Of a stretch of DNA of 64,000 bases, positions 19,133 to 27,991 are shown one piece after another. A model generated the notes under the pieces. It had not been told where the DNA came from. It saw only the letters and a program-made list of their open reading frames with translations, and searched no databases. Within the stretch, counting starts at the first letter, position 1. Every line of letters begins with the position of its first letter. Origin of the DNA: Luteolibacter sp. SL250 (GTDB lineage Bacteria; Verrucomicrobiota; Verrucomicrobiia; Verrucomicrobiales; Akkermansiaceae); NCBI RefSeq assembly GCF_026625605.1, contig NZ_CP113054.1, positions 3,348,001-3,412,000 of the forward strand. Direction: 5' to 3'. Both the position numbers and the translations under genes were made by a program.

Positions 19133-20893
19133 TTACCAGAAGTAGAAGTTGAGCGCGGTGACCGCGATGATGATGAGGGCACCGAGGACGGCGGGGCGGG
19201 TGTACCATTTGCCGCCCTCCTCAACGTGCTTCGGCGTCAGCGAATAGACCAAACCGGCAAGCTGGGCGTCGGTCTTTTCCCGCGCCTGGGTGAGGGAGAG
19301 CACGACATTGGTGACAAAGGTGACGGTGAAGGCGACGCCCGCCACGTAGAAGCTCTGCGACATTTCCTTCGGCAGCTCGATGAGCGGCGAGATCCACCCG
19401 CCCTTGATGAAGCCGACGGGATTCCCGGTGGCGATGCTCAGCCCGTGGAAGGCGAAAGCGGAAGTGGTGCCCGCCACCAGTCCCCAGAAGGCACCGCGGC
19501 TGTTCGAGCGGACGGTGAACATGCCCAGCAGGAAGGTGGCGAAGATGGGCGAGTTCACGAACCCGAAGACCATCTGCAGCAGGGACATGATGTTCTTGAA
19601 GTTGCTGGCGAAGTAGGCGCAACCGATGGAAAGCAGGACGCCGAAGATGGTGGCGTAGCGGCCCATCCTCATGAGCTGGCGGTCCGTCTTCACCCCCGGG
19701 AACTTGGTTTCGTAGATATCGTAGGTCCAGACGGTGTTGAAGGCGGTCACGTTCGCCGCCATGCCGGACATGAAGGAAGCCATCAGGGCGGTGAGCGCCA
19801 GTCCGAGCATGCCGTTGGGGAAATAGTGGAAGATCATCGACGGCAGCACCTGGTTGTAGTTGGAGACACCGTCCTTCATCGGGATGGTGTAGCCGCTGGT
19901 GGTGCTCATGTGGGTGAGCGCGTAGGCGATGATGCCGGGCAGGATGACGACGGCGGGGAACAGCATCTTCGGCACCGCGCCGATGAGCGGCGTGCGGCGG
20001 GCCGCCCCCATGGACCGGGCCGCCAGCGCGCGCTGGACCTCCGCGAAGTTCGTGCACCAGTAGCCGAACGAAAGGACGAAACCGAGACCGAAGAGGATGC
20101 CATACCACGGCACTCCCAGCGGATTGCTGATGCCGGCGGTGTCCTTCCACAGGTGCATGGCATCCGGGCGGGTGGTTGAAATCTTCTCCACCAGCCCGTT
20201 CCAGCCACCCACGGCCTCCAGGCCCAGCCATGCCAGCGGGGCGATGCCCAGCAGGATCATGAAGAACTGCAGCACCTCGTTGTAGATCGCGGAACTGAGG
20301 CCGCCCTTCAGGATGTAGGCCAGCACCACCACGGAGATGACCAGCAGGGACACGTGGTAGTTCCACCCCAGCAGGAGGTTGAGAAGTTCCGCCAGCGCGT
20401 GCATGGAGATACCGGAGGAGAACAGGGTGAGCACGGCGAAGGAGACGGAGTTGAAGGTCCGCGTCTTCTCATCGTAGCGCATCTTCAGGTATTCCGGAAC
20501 GGAACGCGCTTTCGAGCCGTAGTACATCGGCATCATGAACACGCCGAGGAACACCATCGCGGGAATAGCCCCCACCCAGTAGAAGTGGGCCGTCATGATG
20601 CCATACTCCGCGCCGGAGGCCGCCATACCGATGATCTCCTGCGCGCCGAGGTTCGCCGAGATGAAGGCGAGGCCGGTGATCCACCCGGGGATCGCGCGGC
20701 CGGAGAGGAAGAAGTCCTCCGAGTTCTTCATGTAGCGCTTCAGGGCGAAGCCGATGAACATCACCGTGAGGATGTAGGCCGCCAGGATCGAGTAATCGAC
20801 GAAGTTCAGCTTGATGCTGGTGGCGAAGCCGGATGCCCCGATGTCCACGGAGGAACTGGCGGCGAGCAGGGCGGGAAGAAGGTCGGACGACAT
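19133..20893 (-). CDS. Sodium:solute symporter (SGLT-like, probably sugar)
   Basis: The 586-aa polytopic membrane protein belongs to the SSS family: about 14 hydrophobic helices and the signature region FFLSGRAIPGWITGLAFIS, ANLGAQEIIGMAASGAEYG and FMSGMAANVTAFNTVWTYD. It is expected to couple Na+ entry to uptake of a small organic solute. The neighbouring periplasmic aldose epimerase, 71 nt upstream and co-directional, points to a sugar as substrate. Length is normal for the SGLT branch. Confidence 0.9.
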   Translation of the reverse strand: MSSDLLPALLAASSSVDIGASGFATSIKLNFVDYSILAAYILTVMFIGFALKRYMKNSEDFFLSGRAIPGWITGLAFISANLGAQEIIGMAASGAEYGIMTAHFYWVGAIPAMVFLGVFMMPMYYGSKARSVPEYLKMRYDEKTRTFNSVSFAVLTLFSSGISMHALAELLNLLLGWNYHVSLLVISVVVLAYILKGGLSSAIYNEVLQFFMILLGIAPLAWLGLEAVGGWNGLVEKISTTRPDAMHLWKDTAGISNPLGVPWYGILFGLGFVLSFGYWCTNFAEVQRALAARSMGAARRTPLIGAVPKMLFPAVVILPGIIAYALTHMSTTSGYTIPMKDGVSNYNQVLPSMIFHYFPNGMLGLALTALMASFMSGMAANVTAFNTVWTYDIYETKFPGVKTDRQLMRMGRYATIFGVLLSIGCAYFASNFKNIMSLLQMVFGFVNSPIFATFLLGMFTVRSNSRGAFWGLVAGTTSAFAFHGLSIATGNPVGFIKGGWISPLIELPKEMSQSFYVAGVAFTVTFVTNVVLSLTQAREKTDAQLAGLVYSLTPKHVEEGGKWYTRPAVLGALIIIAVTALNFYFW

Positions 20894-20964
20894 GGATGAA
20901 GCGTGGGATTCGGGGACTGCGGGAAAGTTTCAGCCGGGATACCGGGGGGATGGCAAGCGTGGTC

Positions 20965-22080
20965 TTATCGGGCGGACAGCTTGAAGATGATGCGGTGCTG
21001 GTAGGTCTCCCCCGGCCTGAGCACGGTGGTGGGGAAGGACGGCTGGTTCGGCGCGTCCGGAAAGGCCTCCGTCTCCAGGCAGAGGGCGGTGCGCTTGTGG
21101 TAGGCGACGCCTCCCCTGCCCTTCACCCCGCCGTCGAGGAAGTTCCCGAGGTAGAAGTGGATGGCCGGGGCGTCCGTGGAAACAGTGAGGATGCGCCCGC
21201 TTTTCGAGTCCTCCACGGTGGCCGCCTTGCGCACGCCATCGCCCGGGCGGAGCACCCAGGCGTGGTCGTAGCCACCCGCCAGCTTGAGCGCCGGGAAGTT
21301 CTCACCGACGCCTTTCCCGATCTCGGTGGGCTTGGTGAAATCCATCGGCGTGCCCGCCACCGGTGCCCGCTCCCCGGTAGGGATGAGACCCTTGTTGGTC
21401 GGCAGGTAGTGATCCGCCTCCAGCGTCAGCATCTGGTCGGTGACGGGGGCGGCGGGATCTCCGGAAATGTTCCAGTAGGCGTGCTGCACCAGGTTCACCA
21501 CCGTGGGCGCGTCCGTGGTGGCGGTGGCGTGCCAGCCCAGCTCGTTGTCATCGTTGAGGGTGTAGGTCACCTTCACGGAGAGATTTCCCGGGAAGCCTTC
21601 CTCGCCATCCTTCGACAGGTAGGTGAACTCCACGCCGTCAGCGGTTTTCGTGCCCTTCCACAGCACCTTGTTGAAGCCGACCTTCCCGCCATGGAGGCTG
21701 CATGGCATGCCGCCGGGGTTGTTGTTCTTCGCCAGCGTGTATTCCTTTCCATCCAGCGTGAACTTCCCGTCCGCGATCCGGTTGCCGAAGCGACCGACCG
21801 TCGCGCCAAAGTAGGAAGTGTCCTTCAGCCAGCCCTCCAGCGTGTCATGGCCGTGCGTCAGCTCGGCGGATTTCCCGTCACGGTCCGGAGCCTCCACGGA
21901 TGCCAGGATCGCGCCATACTCGGTGACCTTCACCCGCATGCCCTTCCCGTTCTCCAGGGTGAAGATCTTCACTTCCCGCCCGTCCGGCATTTCCCCGAAC
22001 TTCTCTTCCTTGATGGATGCCGCAGCCACTGTCGTGGCAACCGATAGGAAAACAGCCACCGACTTGAAAGGGTTTTTCAT
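20965..22080 (-). CDS. galM: Aldose 1-epimerase (galactose mutarotase), exported
   Basis: The 371-aa protein has a cleavable signal peptide (MKNPFKSVAVFLSVATTVAAA), unlike the cytosolic E. coli enzyme. It then shows the GalM pattern: VTEYGAILASV, TVGRFGNRIA, NNNPGGMPCSLHGG (His), VVNLVQHAYWNISGD (His), LRPGDG and a late LCLETEAFPDAPN (catalytic Glu). It interconverts alpha and beta anomers of aldoses, here in the periplasm before uptake by the adjacent symporter. It has both a near-start promoter (22090-22118) and a GGAGG 5-8 nt before the ATG. Confidence 0.92.
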   Translation of the reverse strand: MKNPFKSVAVFLSVATTVAAASIKEEKFGEMPDGREVKIFTLENGKGMRVKVTEYGAILASVEAPDRDGKSAELTHGHDTLEGWLKDTSYFGATVGRFGNRIADGKFTLDGKEYTLAKNNNPGGMPCSLHGGKVGFNKVLWKGTKTADGVEFTYLSKDGEEGFPGNLSVKVTYTLNDDNELGWHATATTDAPTVVNLVQHAYWNISGDPAAPVTDQMLTLEADHYLPTNKGLIPTGERAPVAGTPMDFTKPTEIGKGVGENFPALKLAGGYDHAWVLRPGDGVRKAATVEDSKSGRILTVSTDAPAIHFYLGNFLDGGVKGRGGVAYHKRTALCLETEAFPDAPNQPSFPTTVLRPGETYQHRIIFKLSAR

Positions 22081-22089
22081 ACGTCCCTC

Positions 22090-22118
22090 CGTCTATTTCA
22101 CCCGGACCGGTCCGCCAA
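22090..22118 (-). promoter_or_regulatory. Promoter of galM operon
   Basis: On the minus strand TTGGCG (22113-22118), a 17-bp spacer and TAGACG (22090-22095) precede the galM ATG at 22080 by 9 nt. This matches the near-leaderless pattern seen at many other genes in the window. It is read by eye from hexamer similarity and spacing. Confidence 0.55.
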
Positions 22119-22249
22119 GAGGCATTTTCCGGATGACCAGGATGATGGGATTTCCTTTCGCCGCCCGAAACAGCGGCTCCTCAACCAAAGCCGCATAGAT
22201 CGCCTGCAACTTTGCTGCACGGCTCAGTCGTGGCCCAACGACAGATTGA

Positions 22250-22278
22250 TTGACGCAACGGGCGGCTTTCCCTAGCGT
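22250..22278 (+). promoter_or_regulatory. Promoter of the 22331 gene
   Basis: TTGACG (22250-22255), a 17-bp spacer and TAGCGT (22273-22278) lie about 52 nt before the ATG at 22331, so the transcript should have a ~45-nt leader. This is one of the leadered examples in the window. Confidence 0.55.
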
Positions 22279-22330
22279 TTAAATCACCGGCTTCCGCTTT
22301 TTTCATCCCTCTCCCCCAAATTCCCGTATC

Positions 22331-22726
22331 ATGAACATCCAGACCGCACTCAACGATTTTCTACGCACCCATCAATCGCTGGTCATGAAAGCATCCAGCG
22401 CGCTTGAGAGCGGGAATACCGCATCAGTGAAAACCATTCTGAAATCGGTGGAAAATTCATCCGTCGCAAAGCTGCTTGCGTCCAAGCTCTCCAACTCGAA
22501 GAAGGCGATGGATGAATTCATCACGGAGATGGAAAAATTGGGACTTTTTGGAAAGATGATCGGTGGTCTCACGGCGGTCGCCGCAGGTGCGTTCGTCATG
22601 AAAGGCTTTGGAGCGCTCATGTCGGTGATCGGACTCGCGTTGATGGCCTGGGGTATCTACACCGCATTGACTGCGACGTGGGATATCGTTAAGTGGAAGA
22701 TGCAGGAAATGCTTGCCGGCATGTGA
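22331..22726 (+). CDS. Small membrane protein of unknown function
   Basis: The 131-aa protein has an amphipathic, Ser/Lys-rich N-terminal helical part (residues 1-75) without a signal peptide. Two hydrophobic helices joined by a tight turn follow at about residues 77-98 and 100-118 (MIGGLTAVAAGAFVMKGFG, LMSVIGLALMAWGIYTAL). The coding sequence is visibly less GC-rich than its neighbours, a possible sign of a different history. No family was recognised. It has its own promoter and no operon partner. Confidence 0.65.
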   Translation: MNIQTALNDFLRTHQSLVMKASSALESGNTASVKTILKSVENSSVAKLLASKLSNSKKAMDEFITEMEKLGLFGKMIGGLTAVAAGAFVMKGFGALMSVIGLALMAWGIYTALTATWDIVKWKMQEMLAGM

Positions 22727-22895
22727 CTGCCAGATCGCATCCACATCCGGATGTTATCAGGGCAGATCGGCGCGAAATGATCCGCAACATGCGGTTCATC
22801 CCATCCGGGCCCAACCCCACGCGCACCGTCGTATGCTCCGGCAATTTGGGAACCATCCAGGGGCGGCGCTGCACCCGGACTCCTCCACGATCTGG

Positions 22896-22924
22896 TTGAA
22901 ATGAATGCCGATACAGCCTAGGTA
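22896..22924 (+). promoter_or_regulatory. Leaderless-type promoter of the GAF gene
   Basis: TTGAAA (22896-22901), a 17-bp spacer and TAGGTA (22919-22924) are followed after 7 nt by the ATG at 22932. Transcription would begin at or next to the start codon. Confidence 0.6.
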
Positions 22925-22931
22925 ACGGATC

Positions 22932-23372
22932 ATGAAACCGACCCACGATTTCGAAGCCCTGCTCGCCGCCATCCTCCAGGAGTTCGACTGCCAGACCGGC
23001 ACCATCCACCGGACGGACGCCAGCGGGGAACTGCTGGAACTGGAAGCCCAGATCGGGGTGCCGGAATTCGTGCTGGAGAAGATCACCCGCATCCCCTTCG
23101 GCAAAGGCATCGCCGGGGTGGCGGCGGAGAGGAAAGAACCGGTGGAGCTGTGCAACCTGCAGGCGGACCTGGGCGGCGTGGCGAAGGAAGATGCGCGCAA
23201 GACCAATGTCGCGGGTTCCCTGGCGGTGCCGGTGATGATGTATGGCAGCGGCAAGGTGCTGGGTACGCTGGGCATCGGCAAGCACGTGCCGCACGACTTC
23301 ACGGAAACGGAGAAGCGCCACCTGGCCATCCATGCGGAGCAGCTTGCCACCCTCTTCGCCAGCGAACTCTGA
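22932..23372 (+). CDS. Single-domain GAF protein
   Basis: The 146-aa cytosolic protein is one GAF domain: FDCQTGTIHRTDASGELLELEAQIG is the first beta hairpin region, then ITRIPFGKGIAGVAAERKEP, a typical helix-loop of GAFs, and AVPVMMYGSGKVLGTLGIG, the core strands, ending in FTETEKRHLAIHAEQLATL. Such proteins bind small ligands or act in dimeric sensors; the ligand is not predictable. No effector domain is fused or adjacent. The start is supported by the promoter 7 nt upstream. Confidence 0.8.
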   Translation: MKPTHDFEALLAAILQEFDCQTGTIHRTDASGELLELEAQIGVPEFVLEKITRIPFGKGIAGVAAERKEPVELCNLQADLGGVAKEDARKTNVAGSLAVPVMMYGSGKVLGTLGIGKHVPHDFTETEKRHLAIHAEQLATLFASEL

Positions 23373-23399
23373 ATTTCAAACGGAAAAGGTCCCGGCAGG

Positions 23400-23427
23400 T
23401 TGACCCGGACAAGGTTCCTGATAGATT
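23400..23427 (+). promoter_or_regulatory. Leaderless-type promoter of the KH/R3H gene
   Basis: TTGACC (23400-23405), a 16-bp spacer and TAGATT (23422-23427) are followed after 6 nt by the ATG at 23434. It is the strongest leaderless candidate in the window because both boxes are near consensus. Confidence 0.65.
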
Positions 23428-23433
23428 GGCAGC

Positions 23434-23904
23434 ATGACCAATGTGGAAACGGCAACGCGGATCCTGGACACGATGCTGGGGCACCTGGGTTTCACGGTGA
23501 CCATCGAGGTGCAGGACACCCACGACGGGCCGTGTCTCCAGATCCACTCCGGGGACAGCGAATCCATCATCGGCCACGATGGCGACCGCCTGGACGACCT
23601 CCAGTATTTGGTGAACCGCATCCTGCGCCGCCACATCCCGGACGCGGAGCGGATCAAGGTGGACTGCGGGCACTACCGCTCCATCCAGGAAGACCGGCTG
23701 CAGGAAGAGGTCCGTTCCCTGGCGGAACGAGTCAAAAGCACCGGCAAATCCCTCCAGATGAGGCCATTGAACGCCTACTACCGCCGATTGGTGCACAATG
23801 TTCTCGTAGGGGACCCGGGAGTCGTCTCATCCTCCCCGGGCGGAGACGACCGGCTGAAACGCATCACCGTCTCTCCGAAACCAACCTCTGCTCCCGCTGA
23901 ATGA
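23434..23904 (+). CDS. KH/R3H (Jag-like) RNA-binding protein
   Basis: The 156-aa protein has a KH-like domain (residues ~30-75) with the GxxG loop as GHDG (SIIGHDGDRLDDLQYLVNRI). An R3H-type region follows (residues ~85-140; LAERVKSTGKSLQMRPLNAY, RRLVHN) with the RxxxH spacing of R3H domains. This is the Jag/KhpB architecture without the Jag-N domain, and such proteins bind single-stranded RNA. It stands outside the usual rpmH-yidC context. The tail is Ser/Pro-rich. Its stop overlaps the DoxX start as ATGA. Confidence 0.85.
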   Translation: MTNVETATRILDTMLGHLGFTVTIEVQDTHDGPCLQIHSGDSESIIGHDGDRLDDLQYLVNRILRRHIPDAERIKVDCGHYRSIQEDRLQEEVRSLAERVKSTGKSLQMRPLNAYYRRLVHNVLVGDPGVVSSSPGGDDRLKRITVSPKPTSAPAE

Positions 23905-24344
23905 AAAAATTCTTCTTTGATTGCGGCACCCGCGATCTGACCGCCTCCATCGGCATCCTGGTTCTCCGAGTGGCCACCGGCCTGTTGATGATGCTGGCCC
24001 ACGGTATTCCCAAGCTCCAGAACTACGAAGCCCTGCGGGCGAAATTCAAGGCCCCGAGCTCCCTCGACGGATTCCTCAACGGCCCCATCGCGCTCATCCT
24101 GACCATCGGCGCGGAGGTGGGAGCCGCCGGCCTGCTGATCCTGGGTCTGGCCACCCGGCCAGCCGCGTTCATCCTTTCCTTCACCATGGTCATCGCCGCA
24201 TTCGACGTCCATGCCGCCGATCCTTTCAAAATCAAGGAACTGGCGCTGATGTACCTGCTCTGCGGCGTGGTTATCCTGCTCACCGGAGCAGGCAGCCTCT
24301 CGCTCGACGCCTCCCTCTGCAAGGAGAAGCGCCGCCGCTGGTAA
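23901..24344 (+). CDS. DoxX family membrane protein
   Basis: This is a 147-aa protein with four hydrophobic helices and the DoxX pattern: GILVLRVATGLLMMLAHGIPK in the first helix region, a central IALILTIGAEVGAAGLLILG, then TRPAAFILSFTMVIAAFDVH and LMYLLCGVVILLTGAGSLSLD. The DoxX family includes quinone-linked or redox-related membrane subunits, with no clear reaction for most members. It is translationally coupled to the KH/R3H gene and followed after 11 nt by a thioesterase. Confidence 0.85.
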   Translation: MKKFFFDCGTRDLTASIGILVLRVATGLLMMLAHGIPKLQNYEALRAKFKAPSSLDGFLNGPIALILTIGAEVGAAGLLILGLATRPAAFILSFTMVIAAFDVHAADPFKIKELALMYLLCGVVILLTGAGSLSLDASLCKEKRRRW

Positions 24345-24355
24345 GGAACCCCGCC

Positions 24356-24706
24356 ATGGAAACCCACCGTCTCGTACTGCCTGCGGATCTGAACCAATAC
24401 GGGTTCCTTTTCGGTGGCAGCCTGCTGGCGTGGGTGGATGAGGCGTCCTGGATCGCCGCCAGCCTGGACTACCCGCACAGCCTGTTCGTCACGGTGGGCA
24501 TGGACCGGGTGGAGTTCCGCCACAGCGTCCGCCAGGGTACCATCCTCGCCATCAAATGCGGGCGACTCAGGCAGGGCACCACCAGCGTGACCTACGCCGT
24601 GGAGGTCCGTGACACGAAATCGGACGCCGGGCCGATCTTTTCCACCAATGTGACCTTCGTCAGTGTGGACGAAACCGGAGCCAAGAAGCCGATCTCCGGG
24701 GAGTAG
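24356..24706 (+). CDS. Hotdog-fold acyl-CoA thioesterase (YciA/BACH-like)
   Basis: The 116-aa protein from the ATG at 24356 shows the YciA-type hotdog pattern: ADLNQYGFLFGGSLLAWVDE (Asn and the helix glycines), then VGMDRVEFRHSVRQGTILAI and TSVTYAVEVRD. It should hydrolyse acyl-CoA thioesters in the cytosol. The frame runs open far upstream through the DoxX gene, but only this start gives the family N-terminus. It follows DoxX after 11 nt and is probably co-transcribed. Confidence 0.85.
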   Translation: METHRLVLPADLNQYGFLFGGSLLAWVDEASWIAASLDYPHSLFVTVGMDRVEFRHSVRQGTILAIKCGRLRQGTTSVTYAVEVRDTKSDAGPIFSTNVTFVSVDETGAKKPISGE

Positions 24707-24829
24707 TATTCCCGCATGGAACGAAGGTCGAGAGACCCTCGTAGGGGGAAGTGCGCTGGAAGACTGGAGCTGATTTGCCGGGGGAAAAACGCCCCGCCGA
24801 ATCCCTCACGAGATTCGCTACCCCATGGA

Positions 24830-25753
24830 TCAACGCCTGCGGCGCAGGCCGGACAAGCATCCCCCGGCGAGCAGCAGCAGCGCGGCGGACGGTTCAGGAA
24901 TCACCCCCACATCCTGCAGGGTGGTGCCGATCCGGATCTCATCCACGCTGGTGGAACCGGCGACCAGACCGTTGCTGTTGAAGTCGAGCACGAGTCCCCT
25001 GCTTTGGTAGGAGTTGTTCTCACTGACATAGAAATTGGGAGCATTCCCCGCAGAGGCAGCATTGAACACGAAGTCAGCCGTGCCCACCCCATCAAGAGAT
25101 GGATTGATCCACAGCCGGATGGTATCGTTGTTGGTGCTGTCGTTCTGGATCTGGGCGACCAGGAAATAAGTCCCCGCCCCGTAGACCGTCGAACCGATCA
25201 CCGTATTGGTACCGCCATTGCCACGGGCAAAGAGGTTTCCCGATTGGTTGATCCCGAATTGGAACGGACGGTTGTCCGAACCGTTGGTGGTCATGAATCC
25301 AAACGAAACACCCCCAGAGCCATCGATGGTGACCAGCGTGCTGACAAAAACGCTGGTGGGCGCAAACGTGCCGGTGGTGAAGTTCCGCTGGTAGGAAAGC
25401 CGGTTGGGCGAGCCCGCATCCGTCTGGTAGGTCGCCTGCCCCGCCGTGGTGGCCAGGGTGGAATAGGAAGCCTGCCCGCCATCCGCCCGGACATAGCCGG
25501 AGGCGGATGCCGTGCCACCGTCGTCCACCCAATAAACGCCGCTGGCAGAGAAGTAGGTGGGATCCTTCACCCAGCCGCTGGTGAACCCGCTGCCGGTGCC
25601 ACTGCCCTGACCGGAGAGATGATCCGTCGGATAATCCCTGGTGGTCGCACCCGTGCCGAGGTTGTATCCGGAACCGAATCCTTCATAGGCGAGCAATGCG
25701 GCGGAAGCAGGGGCCGCAAGGGCCACGGACGCGAAAAGGGTAAAAAATCTCAT
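24830..25753 (-). CDS. PEP-CTERM sorting-domain protein (third copy, unrelated body)
   Basis: The 307-aa protein has a signal peptide (MRFFTLFASVALAAPASA) and then AALLAYEGFGSGYNLG, an opening typical of PEP-CTERM proteins of this phylum. A long Gly/Thr/Ser-rich beta region resembles a LamG jelly-roll (GTYFLVAQIQND, RLWINPSLDGVG, DEIRIGTT). The tail is IPEPSAALLLLAGG then LRRRR, the exosortase signal. It differs from the two earlier PEP-CTERM proteins in the body and stands alone. No enzymatic residues seen. Confidence 0.87.
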   Translation of the reverse strand: MRFFTLFASVALAAPASAALLAYEGFGSGYNLGTGATTRDYPTDHLSGQGSGTGSGFTSGWVKDPTYFSASGVYWVDDGGTASASGYVRADGGQASYSTLATTAGQATYQTDAGSPNRLSYQRNFTTGTFAPTSVFVSTLVTIDGSGGVSFGFMTTNGSDNRPFQFGINQSGNLFARGNGGTNTVIGSTVYGAGTYFLVAQIQNDSTNNDTIRLWINPSLDGVGTADFVFNAASAGNAPNFYVSENNSYQSRGLVLDFNSNGLVAGSTSVDEIRIGTTLQDVGVIPEPSAALLLLAGGCLSGLRRRR

Positions 25754-25884
25754 TCCAAACAGGGGGCTTTACGAAGGCGGGTGGATTTATGTGACGCAGT
25801 TTCGCCGAAAATGCCAACATTAAGTTGCCCGGCGCCCGGGATATGCCGGGAATTGAATGCCCACCGCCTTACAATCATGAGTCC

Positions 25885-26553
25885 ATGACAACCCCGGAAA
25901 CACTTCAGGCAAGATGGATGGATCTCTGCTCCCGGGTGGGAATCCCGGACGGGGACAAGAGTTGGAGCTTCCTGCTGGCCGCCTACTCGGAACCGGTCCG
26001 CACCTATCATAATCTCTCCCACATCGGGGACTGCCTGAGGCTTCTGGACAAACACAGGAAACTCGCAGTGGATGCCGATGCCATCGAAATGGCGCTCTGG
26101 TTCCATGATTTGATCTACGATCCACAGGCCAATGACAATGAGGAGGCCAGCGCCCGGTGCGCCCGGGATTTCCTCGGGGGTTCCCCACTCAGGGATGAAG
26201 TGGTGCGGCTGATCCTCGCCACGCAGCACCCGGATCCATCCCACCCCACGGCGGATGAATCCCTCATCAGGGACATCGACCTGTCCATCCTCGGGTCGGA
26301 CACCGGCACTTATGGACGCTATGCCAGCGCCATCCGGCAGGAGTACCATCACGTCCCTGACGACGCCTATGCAGCCGGCAGGGCGGCCATTCTGTCGAAA
26401 TTCCTCGAACTTCCGCGGCTCTTCATGAATCCCGCATTCTCGGAACCCTTGGACCTGCCTGCACGGCGGAATATGGCGGAGGAGATCCTGAAACTGACCG
26501 GAAATACTGTCCGGGACACCGCCCGGACGGACCGGCCGCGTGATTTCCACTGA
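25885..26553 (+). CDS. HD-superfamily phosphohydrolase (COG4339-like)
   Basis: This is a 222-aa protein from the ATG at 25885; an upstream ATG would add 20 poorly conserved residues. It has the HD pattern YHNLSHIGDCL then MALWFHDLIYDP (the His-Asp pair), NDNEEASARCARDFL, and a distal LIRDIDLSILG (Asp). Such proteins are metal-dependent phosphohydrolases, often on nucleotides; the substrate is unknown. Its C-terminal MNPAFSEPLDLPARRNM is typical of the COG4339 group. It stands alone between a PEP-CTERM gene and tig. Confidence 0.85.
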   Translation: MTTPETLQARWMDLCSRVGIPDGDKSWSFLLAAYSEPVRTYHNLSHIGDCLRLLDKHRKLAVDADAIEMALWFHDLIYDPQANDNEEASARCARDFLGGSPLRDEVVRLILATQHPDPSHPTADESLIRDIDLSILGSDTGTYGRYASAIRQEYHHVPDDAYAAGRAAILSKFLELPRLFMNPAFSEPLDLPARRNMAEEILKLTGNTVRDTARTDRPRDFH

Positions 26554-26599
26554 CTCCTTCCGGCCGGGAACCGGGGCGAAAACTGGCCAAACACCCCGT

Positions 26600-26629
26600 T
26601 TGACATTTCCCCCCCGGCCCCACTAGTTT
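26600..26629 (+). promoter_or_regulatory. Promoter of tig-clpP
   Basis: TTGACA (26600-26605), an 18-bp C-rich spacer and TAGTTT (26624-26629) lie 33 nt before the tig ATG, giving a leader of roughly 27 nt. The -35 box is a full consensus match. Confidence 0.6.
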
Positions 26630-26662
26630 CCCCGTCCCGGCCCAAGTCCGGCTCATTTTACC

Positions 26663-27991
26663 ATGAACATCGTTGTCGAGAAGCAGCCCAAGTGCACCGC
26701 CACCCTCCGTGTCGAAATCCCATCGGAGAAAGTCAGCGGCAAACGCGAACAGATCGTCCGCGGCTATGCCAGCCAGGCCCGCCTTCCCGGCTTCCGCCCC
26801 GGCAAAGCCCCGCGCGCCGTCGTGGAAAAGCGCTTCGCCCGTGAAATCACCGAGGAACTCAATGGCGCGCTCGTCAACGAAGCGTATGACGAAGCTCTCA
26901 AGCAGGAGCAACTGAAGGTGCTCGACTTCGGCATCCCGGAGAACCTCACCACCAATGCCGACGGTTCCGTTTCCTTCGAGTCCAAGCTGACTCTCGCCCC
27001 GGATGTGACCCTCCCGGAATACAAGGGCATCAAGGTGACCGTTCCCCCGACCGCAGTGCCGGACGAGGAGGTGGACACCCAGCTCCAGGCGCTCCGCGAG
27101 CGTTTCGCCGATTTCAAGGACATCGAGGGCCGCGCCACCCAGGAGGGCGACTTCGCCGTCATCGACTACACCTCCACCGTGGACGGCCAGCCGACCGATG
27201 AGTTCATCGGCAAGCAGGCAGGCTACCTCAGCGGCCGCGAGGGCTTCTGGGTGAAAGTGGACGAAAAGGCGTTCCTCCCCGGCTTCCCGCTGCAACTGGT
27301 GGGCCTCAACGTCGGCGACTCCAAGGAGATCAAGGTCACGCTGCCGGAAGATTTCCCCGTCGCCGCCGTCCAGAACAAGGAACTGGTCTTCCAGGTGACC
27401 GTCAAGGAACTGAAGGAAGCCGTCCTCCCGGAGCTGGACGACGAGCTGGCCGCCAAGCTGGCCCCCGGCAAGACGATGGAAGACATCAAGGGCATCATCC
27501 GTGAGAACATGGAAGGTGAGCGCGCCCGCAAGATCAGCGACCTCAAGGTCAACCAGATCGTCGCCTACTTCAACGAGCAGGTGAACTTCGAGCTCCCGGA
27601 CGAACTCATCGCCCAGGAAACCCAGAGCCAGGCGAACGCCATGGTCAGCCAGGGCATCCAGTCCGGCATGACCCAGGAGGAGATCCAGTCCCAGCAGGAG
27701 GAAATCTTCGCCTCCGCCGGCAACCAGGCCGTCTCCAATCTCCGCACGAACTTCATCCTCCAGGAAATCGCCCGCGCCGAAGGCATCCAGGTCAACGACC
27801 AGGAGCTGGTGAACCACCTGGTGGTCATCGCCAACCAGCGGAAGGTCGCCCCGAAGAAGTTCATCAAGGACCTCCAGCGCTCCGGCCGCATCCCGAACGT
27901 CCGTTCCTCCATGGTCATCGGCAAGGCCATTGACTTCCTCGTCGAGCACGCCACCGTTGAGGAGTCAACAGAAGCCAAACTCGATGCCTAA
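26663..27991 (+). CDS. tig: Trigger factor
   Basis: The 442-aa ribosome-associated chaperone has an N-terminal ribosome-binding domain with the signature [16 protein letters not shown] (residues ~43-58). The FKBP-type PPIase domain spans ~150-245 ([35 protein letters not shown]), and the C-terminal helical arms follow. Length and domain order are normal. It holds nascent chains at the ribosome exit. The order tig-clpP-clpX is conserved in many bacteria. The stop overlaps the clpP start by 8 nt. Confidence 0.97.
   Translation: MNIVVEKQPKCTATLRVEIPSEKVSGKREQIVRGYASQARLPGFRPGKAPRAVVEKRFAREITEELNGALVNEAYDEALKQEQLKVLDFGIPENLTTNADGSVSFESKLTLAPDVTLPEYKGIKVTVPPTAVPDEEVDTQLQALRERFADFKDIEGRATQEGDFAVIDYTSTVDGQPTDEFIGKQAGYLSGREGFWVKVDEKAFLPGFPLQLVGLNVGDSKEIKVTLPEDFPVAAVQNKELVFQVTVKELKEAVLPELDDELAAKLAPGKTMEDIKGIIRENMEGERARKISDLKVNQIVAYFNEQVNFELPDELIAQETQSQANAMVSQGIQSGMTQEEIQSQQEEIFASAGNQAVSNLRTNFILQEIARAEGIQVNDQELVNHLVVIANQRKVAPKKFIKDLQRSGRIPNVRSSMVIGKAIDFLVEHATVEESTEAKLDA

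Noticed and set aside
24707..24829. Terminator between the thioesterase and the PEP-CTERM gene
   Set aside because: GGGG/CCCC pairing near 24780 is short and lacks a T run on either strand.
26423..27949. 508-codon minus-strand frame opposite trigger factor
   Set aside because: The plus strand encodes an unmistakable trigger factor with all domains; the minus-strand frame has no family features.
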